The notes below the pieces were generated by a model. That model saw only the letters and a program-made list of their open reading frames with translations. It did no database searches and had not been told where the DNA came from. From Allacma fusca (lineage: Eukaryota > Arthropoda > Collembola > Symphypleona > Sminthuridae): a DNA stretch of 64,000 nucleotides. Every line of letters starts with the position of its first letter. Within the stretch, counting starts at the first letter, position 1. Shown in pieces: positions 1 through 12,490 of this stretch. A program made the position numbers and the translations under genes. Location of the stretch: contig OX359247.1 of NCBI GenBank assembly GCA_947179485.1, positions 63,151,131-63,215,130 on the forward strand, read 5' to 3'.

Positions 1-1501
1 TAGGTAGCTAATGGTAAAAAGTGGATAATCGTACAGTTGTGTTGTACGTGTGTTTATAAACCAAATAAATTTGGGTGGACGTTAGAAGCTTTCGTAGTAC
101 TTTTCAATAGGTTTTGATGGGCTCCACACTCAACCTATGGTACTTTGCAGTTGAGATGTACTTATTTTCCTAGTAGTGCTTCATTTTGTTATTATTTTCA
201 GACTGAAGGCTGTTAACTCGTGGCGTGGTGGCTACATTTTTCTGTCTGTGGATGCACTTTTTAAAGCATCATACTATTGACTATCCTCAAAACTCCAGTT
301 AACAATTAGAGGATTCTGCTATTTGCGTTTCCGAGGATTTTTTGGAAAATTTTACTTGAGCTCGAAAGTTCTATATTCAGCAGACAAAATTACATTATTC
401 ATTACCTGGTTAACTGTGTAGGTGCCGTTGAAGTGGTATGTTTGGAATGTGTGTGTGTGAGAAATTGACATTTTCCCTCTGGGGCTTCAGAACGGATAAA
501 TATGAGTGCTCTTCATTGACGTTTCCATAAAAAGGTGTCGCCTACTTGACCAGAAATCCTCTTTGAAAATTCTTCACGGCAACATGTCTTCTCCGAGTAA
601 GTTGAAATTTTTCCCTTTCGGCTCTGGCTGACATGTATGATGCCATTGGGTCATGACCTAAAATTATTTTAAATAAATCATTTAGTGCATAATACTGGGA
701 AATCTGCTTGTAATTGGGGCAAGGGAAGTTATTTATCCAAACTGAGTAATTGTTTGTCACATACATAAGTATATGAATAAGGCATTTAACCACACTTACT
801 CCCAATCAAATGTCAATAACTCATGGAGCTAATAAGTAAATAATTTGTAAACAAAAAAAAATCAAAAATATTTAATTATTTTAATTGTATCGCGCTTGTA
901 ATATCTATGTATGCACCTTAGTCTGTGCGTACATATGGTAGATATTGACCGATATGAAAGTAAGTATAGTTCACAATTCATTGTAAAACTACTAATCACA
1001 AGGAAAACCGCTTATTTCCTGATATATACATAGAGAATCCTGATAGAGGAAGTGTGAGGTTTATGGTCAGTCACTAGCTAAAGCTCCTGGACAAGAACAA
1101 CGTGCTAACTTGAAACACTGCATATTTCAAAGAATTAGACGACATATTTTGTGTAAGAATTGTTATACCAGTAATTAAACCGAATGCGGTTGCTTTTCTG
1201 TCTGTTATTCAGATGTAGATTTAATTATGCCTAACAAAAGTTCCAATAAGTAACAATAAGCAGAAACTAACATTCACGCACTTAAGAGTTGAATTGACAA
1301 TATGTATATGCTACCACCAAAATTATCAGTAAGAATTGTTCATGTGTCAAAAGCGTTTTCCCTAATGTTGTTGGTTATTCATGTGTTATTTATAATGAAT
1401 GAAATACTTAAATGTTTGGCATATGTATGATTTATTATCGATTCTATGACATATACGTATATTGATGTGCAATTATATGTTGATAGATTGTCTCCGATCA
1501 G
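1..1501. other. no gene recognised
   Basis: AT-rich sequence with only short, unconvincing open frames. I see no domain, tRNA or clear repeat here. It may be upstream or intronic sequence of the FGD-like locus that begins near 1502. Confidence 0.4.
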
Positions 1502-3059
1502 CTGTCCCACCCAAGTCAGAAAAGGACAAAGTGAGTCTATCACTATCAAGCCCGAGAGGAGATCCATTGGCAGTAGTCAGCCCGGGGATGAAGCAGACAG
1601 TGGGGACACAAGTAAATATTTTGATGATGCGCCAGCCTTCCCCCGCATTATCATCATCTGGAACAAGGTTGTTATTAGGGCTTGCTGTATCTGTAATCAC
1701 ATGTGTCATTATCATTTACTTATCTCCTGCACACTCACCCACTGTCACACTGTAACATTTCCTATGGCATTGTCCAATGGTAATTCTAATTGTGAGGTGA
1801 ATATGTGAATGGGAGTGAGAATTTGTGGTTGTAATTTTTATCAGCGTTCTTCTCTACATTCAAGCCTAAAAATTGTGAATTTTGGCTCAATTTCTGTAAA
1901 TAGTGAAGAATAATATTCATGCAAATAAATTAAGCAGATAGACGCACGTGCTATAGTCGTAATATGTTTATACGTTTGTGCTATATACAACTAAATTATA
2001 TCTGCAGAGGCTGTTATTAAACCAAGCCTTTACGAGTTTACGGATCTCAAAATCAATTTAAGCCTAATCCAACAAGGACAGCTCTGGTACTCACAGGTTC
2101 TAATAATCGACCTGTAAACTTTCCTCGACCAATTGCTTTAACGGCAGAGTCCAAGGTTAGTCTTCTTCCTCCTCCTCCACTTCCCCGACAGAGAAAGAAT
2201 CGACTCTCAGTTTCTTCCTCAAGAGCCTCTCCTACCTCCCAGACTGAGAGTAACAGTCATAACCGTAGTAAGCCCGTGTGTGCTACAGTGGACAAGAAAA
2301 AGAAATGGGCTACCCGGATGCAAAACCAGCAGGAGCAATTGCAGGAGCAAGAGCATTTACATGTCAATAACAATAGTGAAAAAGTGTCCGAAGATTCTCA
2401 GGTACAGTCAGTTTCTCAAGAACAGGACAAAAATTCTCAAGAACTTATAGTTACAATGTCACAAAAGATAACTGAAGCGAATTTTTGTGTTTGCAGATAA
2501 ACGCCGAAAAATTAATAAATCTGCACAATCGCCTTCCCAATACAATTGTCCTCCGCACAAATCGATTCCTTATTAAGGAGGGCGAGTTGCAAAAGGTCTG
2601 TCGGAAGGAACTGCAGCCACGTTACTTCGCACTAGTCAGTCATTTTTTGTTTCTTGTAGTGATCTTATCTTAAATTATGACTACATAAATGTCTTGCATA
2701 AAACAATTTAGTAGTTTAAATTGTTCACGTTTTAATGTAGTCAATTTAATTATCCATATTTTGATTTATCTAATTATCAGATGACGGATTACCTCCTCTG
2801 CATGACTTACAATGCTTCGATGGGCACCTAACATGAACGACCTCAAGCTTCGAAATGAACTTCCGCTGACTGGCATGAGAATCTCAACACTTCCTAGGGA
2901 CGATTACTTAAATGAATTCAGCGTAATTAGCAACACCCGGAGCTTTAATTTGGTGGCGAAGTGAGTATTGTTTTTGGATTATAAGCCAACGGTCGGCATG
3001 CTTAAGTACAACCAAAATAATTGAAGATGCCTTTTGCCTAGCCATCATAGGTCTGGAGT

Positions 3060-4180
3060 GGTCAAATTGTATTAAGCTTAATCTAATATTAGACTGATGG
3101 CGGCACAATAGGGCATATTGGTCAAGGGCATTTTGGACATTTTCATTCGAGGACAATTTGGCATTTTGGAGCAGAATAGTGGAATAAAATTTTACAATTG
3201 GTACAATTTGGCAGTTGACTTGAAAATGTCTGCAATTTTGAAAAAGCGTTCAAAAATGCCTTGCCAGACACATATAATATATTACACATATATGTATATA
3301 TATATATATTATTTATTATATTATATTATATTTTTATATTATTATTTACATTATTTATTTATTATATTTTATATATATATATATGTATAAACAATATATA
3401 TATATATTTTATTATATTATATTTTTAAATTATCATTTGTATTATTTATTCTATTTTATAATTATATATAAATGTAATTTAACATAATATATATATACAA
3501 AAAATTACTGTATGGGTTGTAATTTGAAGAAAAAACGTGTTTCATATAGTATATATATATATATATATAAACCACAACACACCCATTCAGTAATTTTTTG
3601 TATATATATTATGTTGTATTATATTTATATATATATATACTGTAATGTATATGTATTGTAATTTGAGTCTACACATGTAAACTAAACAAACAATATTTGG
3701 GGACCTTTGTGGAGGATGTACATTGGTTTTTACTCGAATCATTTTTTCCAGTAATTAGGGCCGAATATATTTGTATTCTGCATATCAGTCATGCTATAAA
3801 TTGAAATTTATTTTCATAGGATAGATAAATTATATCGCTGAGCCCCTATACATTTGGATATTCTGAATCTAAATTAGTGATCCAATTTTGGTGCCGTGAA
3901 AATGCCCAAAAGCCCAGCTTGGCCTGCTGAAAATACCCAAAATTAGGGCATTTTCAAAAGCTACCCACGTGCCCAAAATTGGGCATGTGGGCAGGCATTT
4001 TGGGCATTTTCAGCTGGGCGGGCAAATACTGCAGGGCATTTTCTATCGACGTACCTTACTTCTACCCACATACTTAGCTTTGTCCAACTTTAAACCCAGA
4101 AAATTGGGTAGTCCAATTCTGACCTGGACAATCAATCCCGCCTGGGCTGTAAATCGGAGGGGGCCAAATTATGTCTTCTA
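3060..4180. repeat. GGGCATTTTGG-word element with AT-rich core
   Basis: Both ends carry many copies of words such as GGGCATTTTGG and CCCAAAATTGGGCA, several of them self-complementary (3,960-4,025 holds CACGTGCCCAAAATTGGGCATGTGG split over two short runs). The centre, about 3,280-3,660, is TA-rich microsatellite. This matches the design of the other word-armed elements in the window. It lies between the FGD-like exons. Exact ends and target duplication are not clear. Confidence 0.4.
3479..3622. repeat. AT-rich inverted repeat
   Basis: The stretch around CAAAAAATTACTGTATGGGT (about 3,498) recurs in reverse complement near 3,580-3,605 with ACCCATTCAGTAATTTTTTG, and both sides continue into TATATATA and CATAATAT. 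The arms are about 40-55 bases around an (AT)n loop, so the strand could fold into a long hairpin. Confidence 0.6.
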
Positions 4181-4508
4181 GAACATAAGGTAAATTTTGT
4201 CGATGAAAATTAACAAAAAAATCACAAGACTAATTTACCTCCGCCGAGATTCGAACTTGGTACATAGATATAGTATTATGTAAAGAGCCCCAATGCTTTG
4301 TTTATGCACATTTACTTTACATAGTAAATGGCGGATATCGGCAAAAGTTCTTCTATTTCAGAATTTTTATAGGCTTATAGGAACTACCGAAATTCCTTAT
4401 CATGCTGGGGATCAATTCAGAAATAGATGAGGAACGATTACAAATTTTTTCGTAATCCTGAATTAATTAAGTTGGTAATTAAACGGTAAACTTTAACAAA
4501 ATCAGGCG

Positions 4509-4529
4509 GTGAGGACATTTTGTCCTCAC
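4509..4529. repeat. perfect 9-bp hairpin
   Basis: GTGAGGACA, loop TTT, then TGTCCTCAC. It lies in a putative intron of the FGD-like locus. No function can be assigned. Confidence 0.6.
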
Positions 4530-5685
4530 GTTGGGTATACCAGAGTTAATTAAATTTGAGCCATATTCCGCCAAATTACTGGAATATCATCTTACTGTAC
4601 TTATGTTATTACCTCATTATGTGTATTTTGAATGCAGAATTTGACAAAGAGAATTCTGAGAGAGACACGGCCTAAATCAATGAACTCAGAACTCGGTTTA
4701 AGAAACTGGGCTATAACACTATACTCATAGGAATCACAAACAGCGAAGATCTATTCCTGGTAAGTTCAAGGTATTTAATTGTAAATAACTAGACTTCAAT
4801 ATAATTTGTTTTTTGCAGTGTGGTTAAATTGTTGTATTTTTTATTTAATTGTGTCCAATAATTTCATAGCTATATGTGAAATACAATAATGTTTTTTAAT
4901 TTTGGAGAATGGTTTGCGGTGCTGAACTAGATGATTTTTTATACATTTTAGAAAACTTTGTCTTTTTCAGTTTTCCTTTTAGCTGTTCCAGATAATTTAA
5001 GTGTTAGGTATTTCGGGGTTTCTTTGGTTAGTTAATTCTATGGATCGTTTTTTACGTGTGAAACTCAGGTTAGCAGCGTGTTTCGTAGGGTATTTTGGTT
5101 TTTGTATTCGATTTTCTCTTCATTACTAAGCCATTTTTAACTGCATTATTCCAATAGATCCAGGCGAGCAGCACAGACTCTCAAGTTATGGGATACTTGC
5201 AATGGAGAGAGAAGGAGCGAAAGCCTTGGAAGAGAAATTGGTTTGCACTGAAGGATCGGGTTCTTGTAGCCAGCAAGACCATGCCTGTGCTAGGATATGA
5301 ACTCCAAATTGTTTCTGATCAGGTATTTTCTTCCTGCAAGTACAATTTTGATTTGTGGCTTTAAACCATCCACATTTAAACTTTGCCACTTTGTTCATTA
5401 TCAAATATTCATTCAGTGACCAATGTAAACATTTGTTTCGTAGGCTCAGGCTGGAAGTGGTGACAGTCAATTGATGTTCAAGCTAACGTATAGTGGATAA
5501 CATATTCCTTTCCAAGCAGAAAAATCCTTGTCAGCTGAAAAGTAAGGCAGATTTTTTAATATAATTTCAAATTCTTACTCGTAATAGATACTTGGACTCT
5601 ACTTGGTTATTATAAATACATTTCGTTGTTTCTTTGTTTGATTAGATGGATTGCAGCCTTTCAAGAAGCAACAGTCCTAACCTAA

Positions 5686-6176
5686 TCAAAATTGAGAAGA
5701 AAAGTGCTCTTCGTTATTTAAATGCTGAAATTACTACCTATATTTTAGAGCGTGAAAAGTATTGATAATTGCTCTCACATTTTCCTATTTAGTTGTGTTA
5801 TTATTAGTGTGTACAGTTAGAATATTCATAGTCACCGTTCTAGATGTGCAATATTTCTGCACCGTATTGTTTTTGCGTGTTAAATAAATATTGTAACCTA
5901 CGTTCTTATAGATGATGTAGCAAGTTGTACAAGAAATTGCAAATAGTTATGTGTGCAAGTATTTTCATACAGAAAGTCGGCTTCAGAAATCTAAAATGTT
6001 AGTGAGGAGTACTATCTAATTATAATGGTTTTATAAACCGTAATTATTACATGGTGGGGAATAAGCGCAGGAATTTATAATTTTAGCCGAATTATTTATA
6101 TTATATGTCATGTCTCATACGGTTGTAGTTTCTTCAACCACCATATTTAAGCACTTGTACAATGTTGCTGATATTT
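5686..6176. other. downstream of FGD-like remnant, no gene seen
   Basis: AT-rich, with an AATAAA at about 5,883 that could have served as a polyadenylation signal for the upstream locus. No coding exon recognised. Confidence 0.35.
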
Positions 6177-6184
6177 TCCACAAC

Positions 6185-6738
6185 CAGAGATGCGCAAAGG
6201 AAATAGCCTTCCTTCAAACCTTCAAAGGCGAAAATTCAGGAAAAATTTCACCTTCAACATGTCCTGGAATGAAACCCTCTACAAAATCCACCTTCCTTCA
6301 CCCTTCCTTCCAAAATACATACTCATTTTTGCCTTCAGCCTTCAACTAAAAATAGCCTTCCTTCAATTTTAAACTACAACCCGCTTAAATACGTTTTGCA
6401 CAGCAGGATTCAGTGCAGTGAAGAGAGCGTCATACATTGTCAGTTGTGATTTCACGAATTGGCTGTATTGTTGCGCTAGCAGCAAAACATCGTTGCATGT
6501 GCTATGCTTTCACGTTATAGATATTTCGTGTACCTGGAAGCCTTCACGGCCTTAGAGGGCTAACATTTAGGAACCCTTCCTTCACAATCCTTCATTGATA
6601 ATTTTTGTGAAGGCTTGCTTCAGCCTTCAGAAAAAAGTTTTCCATCCTTCCATTCCTTTTGCAACGTTAAAAAAGTTACCTTTCCGCCTTCAAGGAAGCC
6701 TTCTTGGAAGGCTAGCCTTCCAAGGTTGCGCATCTCTG
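6185..6738. mobile_element. hAT-like MITE, CCTTC-word family
   Basis: A non-autonomous element of 554 bp. It begins CAGAGATGCGCAA and ends TTGCGCATCTCTG, a 13-bp inverted repeat. The flanks TCCACAAC and ACCACAAC are an 8-bp target duplication with one mismatch, as expected for hAT transposition. Both arms are built from iterated CCTTC/GAAGG words (for example CCTTCCTTCAAACCTTCAAAGG). No transposase frame is present. A second member lies at 40,574-41,272. Confidence 0.85.
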
Positions 6739-6746
6739 ACCACAAC

Positions 6747-7264
6747 AGTGTATCTGCATAATGTTAAGTGTTCCCATTAAGGTCATACTATTAGCCCTAG
6801 TGCTTGATGGATGTCAGTGTCAGATGGAACAACGTTAACGTTCTTATTTTTAAGATAAAATCATAATGATCTATATTTATTGTATTACTCTACTTAATTA
6901 TAAAACTTAATTTGCAATATAAATGCTGGTTTGAACTTTTCAAGGCCTGAATGTCACTACAATGAGGTTACAAATATGTGTCTATAATCATACAACTATA
7001 CTTTATATTTTCTCATGTCAAAAACAAATTGATGAGTCCAGATATACTTAAAACTATATAGGGATGGTAATTTCAAACATCCGAAATTTAATTTTCGTTT
7101 TGCTTTGTGTCGGTATTTTCAGAAAGTGTTAGTATTTTCAACAATAGAGTTTCATGTATATTCAATTATTACAACTGTTTCCTAACTTAAAGCTTAGCAC
7201 ATAACGTAATGGTGCATTAACATAGGCTAAAATTTGCAGCTGTTCAAAATGTCGTAACAGCATT
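6747..7264. other. intergenic, nothing recognised
   Basis: AT-rich unique-looking sequence between a MITE and a tandem repeat. No exon, RNA gene or inverted repeat seen. Confidence 0.35.
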
Positions 7265-7625
7265 ACTGTATGATTAATTATATTATAATTGCGAATGGTG
7301 CATTACTAAATTCATACATTATAATCGGCGCATTGCATTACTCTAAAACTATTACATATTGAATCATTATATATTATAATTGCGAATGGTACATTATTAA
7401 ATTCATACATTATAATCGGCGCATTGCATTACTCTAAAACAATTGAATCATTATATTATAATTGCGAATGGTGCATTACTAAATTCATACATTATAATCG
7501 GGCGCATTGCATTACTCTAAAACTATTACGTAATGAATCATTATATATTATAATTGCGAATGGTGCATTACTAAATTCATGCATTATAATCGGCGCATTG
7601 CATTACTGTAAAACTATTACATAAT
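7265..7625. repeat. tandem repeat, 82-92-bp unit
   Basis: The word TGCGAATGGT occurs at about 7,290, 7,381, 7,463 and 7,555, giving steps of 91, 82 and 92 bp. Each unit continues through ATTCATACATTATAATCGG and GCGCATTGCATTACT. About four copies, highly similar. Short open frames inside it are by-products of the repeat. Confidence 0.85.
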
Positions 7626-7658
7626 AGAAAATTTGTAATGCTTTAACAAGAAAAACCC

Positions 7659-8530
7659 TAGGGTTCGTCGATTTTTAAATGCCTTAGGTATTTTTTCTTA
7701 GGTATTCTATTTTTTGCCCGTAGCAAGGCAAAAAAAAAAACAATTTATGCCTTCGTCTTGCCCTTAAAAATAAATGCCGGGCAAAAAGGCAATAAATGCA
7801 TGGCAAAAATGGCAAAAATTATGGCAACAAAAAACTTCTCGCGAAAAATCTTTTGCGGGGCATGTTGAGGTGCAGTATTGTGCCATGAAGAAGTCAAACC
7901 TGTTCAGCAGACTCAACAACAATGAGTATATGCTTTCAAAAATGCCACCATTATAAATCGAAAATTTGGAACAAATGTGAGAATGCTGGTCTATTTGTTT
8001 TCAATTTGTAATTTTAGTATTCATCCAAGTGTTTAACATTATATTAACCGACAATACTCATCCAATTTGTCACTTTTTGGGAACTATTGTGTCTAAGTCA
8101 AAACTATCGCCAAAAATATGTGAACACAAACTAACCAAATCACTATCAGAATACGGGTCCTCAATTATCAATATTGTTTCAAGTTCATCGTCGGTTTTTT
8201 CGTCGCTTTCATCAATTGCATTGAGGCTATTTACATCTGACGAAGTGACTGCAAATAATTAATTGTATATCGAATCCACGAGCCCACATTCTTTTGCTCG
8301 TTTGAAAGCCCATTTTAAAGTTAGCCACAGTCGGAGCAAGCAGTAATGATGGCGGAAATAGAGCGTTCCATGAGCATAGTTAATTTATGCCAATTTTGCC
8401 CAGGCAAAAAATATTAAATGTCAATTCTGCCAGAATGGCATAAAACATCATTTTTTGCCCATGTGAATAAATGCCTGCCAAATTTGCCATTTATGCCATG
8501 GCTACGGCATTTAAAAATCGACAAACCCTA
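7659..8530. mobile_element. MITE-like element, TGGCAAAAATGCC-word family
   Basis: Starts TAGGGTTCGTCGATTTTT and continues AAATGCC; the right end is the reverse complement with one mismatch, giving about 25-bp inverted repeats. Next to the ends both arms repeat GGCAAAAATGGCA/TGCC words. No matching 8-bp flank was found, so age or end choice is uncertain. The reverse strand of 8,160-8,260 holds an acidic stretch (IDESDEKTDDELETI) that could be a leftover of a carried protein. Confidence 0.65.
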
Positions 8531-9853
8531 GGTATATGAGATTCAATTGCTGTGTTTTGTCTTAGATTGTTCTTTTTTCTTTAAGAATGGGAAAATCTAT
8601 ACTTGACGCTTGTATAAGATAGCTAACGAACTATAATGTGTAATCTTATAAGTACATACATTGTATGTAGCCACTAGCAATGTAACTAAAATCAAGAAAA
8701 AATCTATCCCCCGTTTTTTGGACGTTCCGGACTGCCTGTAGCAGTCAGCTGGTCTGCGCTGGTCAGTGCTTCTGTGGAGGTCAGCATTCAGCAGGATAGT
8801 TCTGGTCAGTGTTTTAGGGGGGTTCACTGGTTCCGTTGTTCCGTGGATCTGCTGTTCAGTGTTTTAGTGTAAAAACCAGTAGTTCAGTGTTTTAGGTAGA
8901 CCCGACACGTAGGCTAAAGCGAAATTTTAATTGTAGGTTGGATGAAGGGTAGGCTGAGCTCAGTGGATACGTTTGATTTACAATGTTGCTAGCTAGGATC
9001 ATGTCTCACTGCCGATCTGGGAGAAACGGGCCCGGCGGGCTTTGCCTTAGTAAACAAGAAACGGCATGGCCAGAAAGCTGCTGTTGGCGTTGTGTTGGTA
9101 TACTGGAAAGTAAGCTTATATAGGTACAATTACTTAATCTCAACAGCTCATCTTCAAGTTGTGTCGTTACAATTATCGGCTCACAATATTACCAGGCCAG
9201 TGTTCCAACTTCCAACAAAATTTGTTTGTCCGCACAGGTCGTGTTACTGTTACTTTTGTTATTTTTGTGTGAAGAAATATTTTGTAAATACTATATTGAT
9301 AGTGAGTTCTTTCATTAGGCATTAAGTTGTTCAAAATAAATTGTTGTATCAAAGTAACTACTTCCCCATTTTCTACAAAGTTTAAAATCTAAGTTGAGAA
9401 GCAGATGGCTTCCGCAGGGGAAGCTCAAATTAAAGTCGAATTCTTAGTACATCCACTTCCTGTAGTTAAAGTGCGGGTGCTAATGTACCCGCACTAACTG
9501 AAGAAAAGATTGGATCTAGTACTGGCAACAAAACCAGTGACAATGTAGCTGACAATGAACCATTGGAGAAAAGGCCTAAAATTTCGGACGAGCAAAGGAA
9601 GAAAATTTCGAAAGGAAGCAAAACAGATGCAACCGGAGACGAGAAAAGAAAGGTACTTGAAAGTTTATTAAACCCAAATAGCTTTTTTGTCTTTTGCAGT
9701 ATGGGGCGGCTTATTTTATTCAACGTCGTTTTAGTAAATACAGACAGTTCCCTTTTGGGGATGGACTTCCTATGTTTATAGAATATTTTTGCGGATTAAT
9801 AGAAAGTGGTTGAAGATAGGCAGTGATGGCCGTATCCGAACCTACGTACCTAC
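8531..9853. other. mostly unassigned; short TCAGTGTTTTAG repeats
   Basis: Near 8,800-8,895 the word TCAGTGTTTTAG is repeated three times. At about 9,481-9,650 the plus strand has an open Lys/Asp/Glu-rich stretch (EKRPKISDEQRKKISKGSK) that could be an exon of an unrecognised protein, ending at a possible donor AG|GTACTT. No family could be named. Confidence 0.3.
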
Positions 9854-11035
9854 TAGGCATGAGCGTATCGTTCAATTTTAAAATATCGTTAATATCGGTA
9901 TCGTTCACATAAAAATTTACGATACCGATATCCATGAACGATATATCGGTATTTGGTTAAATTTAAAATAACATACTAATTTTGATGAAATCCTATCAAA
10001 TTTAACATGGTTTTGCAGAATATTCAATATTTGTAATTTATTCTTTGACAAAACAGCCTCTAAAATCTAATTCCTTGAAAGATTGAACTATAAGATCTGC
10101 AATAATTCAATTATGACTTTCCCCGGATTTTTAATAGGAACGTCCTAGGCATTTCAAAAACAATTAAACTTACAATTGCTAATTAAACGGACTACAAGAT
10201 TCTAAAAAGTAGTGCACTTACTTAGTAGTTACTGCTGTGCGGTAGTAAAGTTATGCGCTGTAAGGGCCGAATTAAAAATACAGAGTTGCAAGAAACGATA
10301 CTAACTTGCCACTAGTAATTAGTTGGAACGGTTCAATTCAGTTAAATGTTTTTCCAGTTCAGTTTAATTCACAAGCTGAACTGAATTGAAATGAGATTTT
10401 CGATTCAATTCAGTAAAAACAATTCAATTCAGTTCAGCTCAAAATTTTGAATTGAATTGAACTGAATCAAAACCCAGCGGTTTCTGCACCTAACAATACA
10501 CTTTCTAGAAAAGACGGTAGTATTTTCCAAGCTCACTCCAGAATGAAGTTAAATCGTTTGGACTTCAATATTTAAGAAAAATGATTTCGTTCAATTCAAA
10601 CTTGTGAATAACTGAACCAATCGGTTTAGTTTCATCTTGAATTGAATCGAAAATTTCTGACTCAGAATTGAATTGGTCCGAGCACTATCGGTTAGTTCAA
10701 GCAAACTAAGTTTGAAAATGCTTGCTAGTAGGTATACAAACAGTCCTAGCTCCGAATTCGGAAAAGTATTTTCAACATGCTCGAGTTTTATCCGTTATGC
10801 ACAGACATGTCAGTGACATTTTTGACGTTTCACATTCCTTGATAGTTTTAATTACAAAACAAGTATTAAGAGTGGTACAATGTGACATTTTCGAAAATTG
10901 AACCTCCTATGTACGATATTAAAATTGACCGATATATCGCTTTAAAATTGCTATCAATATCGTGACATATCGTTGCTTAAAAATGTACGATATGGACCGA
11001 TATATCGTATCGTAATATCGTTCCGCTCATATCTA
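9854..11035. mobile_element. hAT-like MITE, CGATAT-word family (variant)
   Basis: Left end TAGGCATGAGCG, right end reverse complement TAGATATGAGCG, followed on both sides by dense CGATATATCGGTATCG words. The left flank GTACCTAC and right flank ATTTAAGT do not match, so the original target duplication is missing. The right end coincides with the left edge of the 3,254-bp duplicated block. A second word-armed segment (GAACTGAATT words) is nested at about 10,318-10,686. Confidence 0.75.
10318..10686. mobile_element. nested GAACTGAATT-word element
   Basis: Begins TAGTTGGAACGGTTCAATTCAG, split here as TAGTTGGAACGG then TTCAATTCAG, and ends with the reverse complement of a TAGTGCTCGGACC-like terminus. 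The arms are strings of AATTCAGTTC words like those of the intact 21,743 element. The flanks do not give a clear duplication. It sits inside the 9,854-11,035 element and therefore inserted after it. Confidence 0.5.
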
Positions 11036-11097
11036 ATTTAAGTGCAAGGAAATCTTGGCTATTGTTTGCGAAGAAAAGTTTCTGTCTGTCCGTATAG

Positions 11098-12119
11098 CCG
11101 AAAATAGATCAAGTTAGAAAAAATAGTTGCTCCCGTGGTGGACTTGAATAAATCAAAGATAATTTCTGCATTGAAAGATGATTTGGATGATAATGTTGGA
11201 CAGGGTGGACCTAGCTTTACTTTGCCATACTCAATAACTGCGCCAACCAAAGAAACACGGAAGAAAGCGGGCAAGTTTCGTTCCCCTTACCTATCCACTG
11301 ATCCTCAATGGCAATTTGAAAATTAGTATGATCCCATGTGTCCGAATGACTATGAGAAAGCCTTAAAGGACCTTCGAGAGCGCAGAGATAATGAGGCTGA
11401 AGAAGAGGAGAATAAGAGGAAACAAAAGGAAATTAAGTATAATAATTTTATTATTTTTAGTATCATCATATTTTTCATGAAAATTGAATAACTTTATGAT
11501 AATTAGGTCATATATAAGCATAATTGTTTGGAATTTATTTTTTGGATGTAAGCTTTCATTCAATTGTTAGAGATGAAGATGAATATGTACCTCCACCTGC
11601 CAGCACAAAATCCTCTGTTGGAGTTTCTATTGCCCCTCCGTCTTCCTATGGATTTTCAGAATTATCGGAACCAATGGATACATCTGGAACTGGAAATATG
11701 GGGAGTGGAAATTTTGCTGTTGGGGTGGGTTCGGGCGCGTCTGCAGCGGCTAGAATTATGGCCAAGTATAGTTACAAGGAAGGTCAAGGTTTAGGAAAGA
11801 TGCAGCAAGGAATGGCCACGGCCTTACAAGTAATTATTTGTTAGGGGTCAAAGTTTGTTTTTGTGCAACATGATAATTTTAAAGTAGTCAATAATTGCCA
11901 ATTTTAAAATATTTAAATGTTTTTTTCAGCTTCTCAGGTGGAAAAAACTAGCCACCGAACTGGTCGTATTCACGAGAAAGACGAGCCCAAAGGTATTTTA
12001 CTGATTTCTTTTATCTTCTTTTACTGCCGACATCATTAGTGCAGTATACTGACGCAGATGATATACTCGAGAATGATTTGGATGACATTGGCACGCCGTC
12101 GAAAGTGATTTTATTGAAG
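11098..12119 (+). pseudogene. RBM17/SPF45-like exons, 5'-truncated copy A
   Basis: RBM17 (SPF45) is a splicing factor with an N-terminal disordered part, a G-patch and a C-terminal RRM-like (UHM) domain. Exons: 11,098-11,436 (VAPVVDLNKSK, then YDPMCPNDYEKAL and a charged helix), 11,571-11,829 (G-patch with KYSYKEGQGLGKMQQGMATALQ), 11,938-11,992 (VEKTSHRTGRIHEKDEPK) and 12,040-12,119 (TPSKVILLK, the entry to the UHM). All introns are GT-AG and phases agree. In-frame TAG codons at 11,115-11,117 and 11,324-11,326, a missing first exon and no UHM exons make this a pseudogene. The same stops occur in copy B. Confidence 0.85.
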
Positions 12120-12490
12120 GTGCGTGAAATGTTTTCATATATAAAAGTTGTATGAAAAGACAAACTTTGATGGGTAAAACCCACGAACATTTTCGATGAA
12201 TTTTGACTGTAGGTTTGATTTGGCACGGTTTAAATTATTTTGATGTGTGGCACTTTGACCATTAATCTTCTTCTGGCACGTGGTGATTTAATAGAATAAA
12301 GTGCCAGAAAAATAATTTTAATTCTATCAAATCAAAACTTCTGTGAAAAACCATCGAAACTTTTGGTGTCCTTTATCCAGCGCGTTTTTTCACGTATTTA
12401 TAACACTGACCTAACACATCTTGTATAGCTAGCTACATATTGTAATTGTTTTTCAAAACTTTGTCTATATATAGAACACGAGCACTGCAC

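Larger units (their letters stand above)
1502..5685 (+). pseudogene. FGD-like (FYVE/RhoGEF/PH) gene remnant
   Basis: FGD proteins are Cdc42 exchange factors with the order RhoGEF, PH, FYVE, PH. Exons seen: a Ser/Pro-rich exon at about 1502-1667; a Pro/Ser/Gln-rich stretch at about 2021-2500 with PPPPLPRQRK and a coiled Gln/Glu run; 2497-2655, whose FLIKEGELQKVCRKELQPRY is the start of a first PH domain; 4638-4759, possibly the end of that PH domain; and the second PH domain in 5164-5322 (MGYLQWREKERKPWKRNWF), 5444-5541 and 5646-5685, ending WIAAFQEATVLT-stop. The last three exons have GT-AG borders in matching phase. In-frame TAA codons sit at about 4671 and at 5498-5500, and I find no RhoGEF or FYVE coding between the PH pieces, so the copy looks broken. 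The family call rests on the two PH segments and their order; a sequencing error at single stops is possible. Fragment limits before 2497 are uncertain. Confidence 0.55.

Noticed and set aside
3118-3390. 90-codon Tyr/Ile-rich frame as a membrane peptide
   Set aside because: Its second half is translated (TA)n microsatellite within a repeat element.
11524-11794. Two overlapping plus-strand frames as separate small proteins
   Set aside because: Only the frame with the G-patch sequence belongs to RBM17; the other is an overlapping shadow and the leading part is intron.
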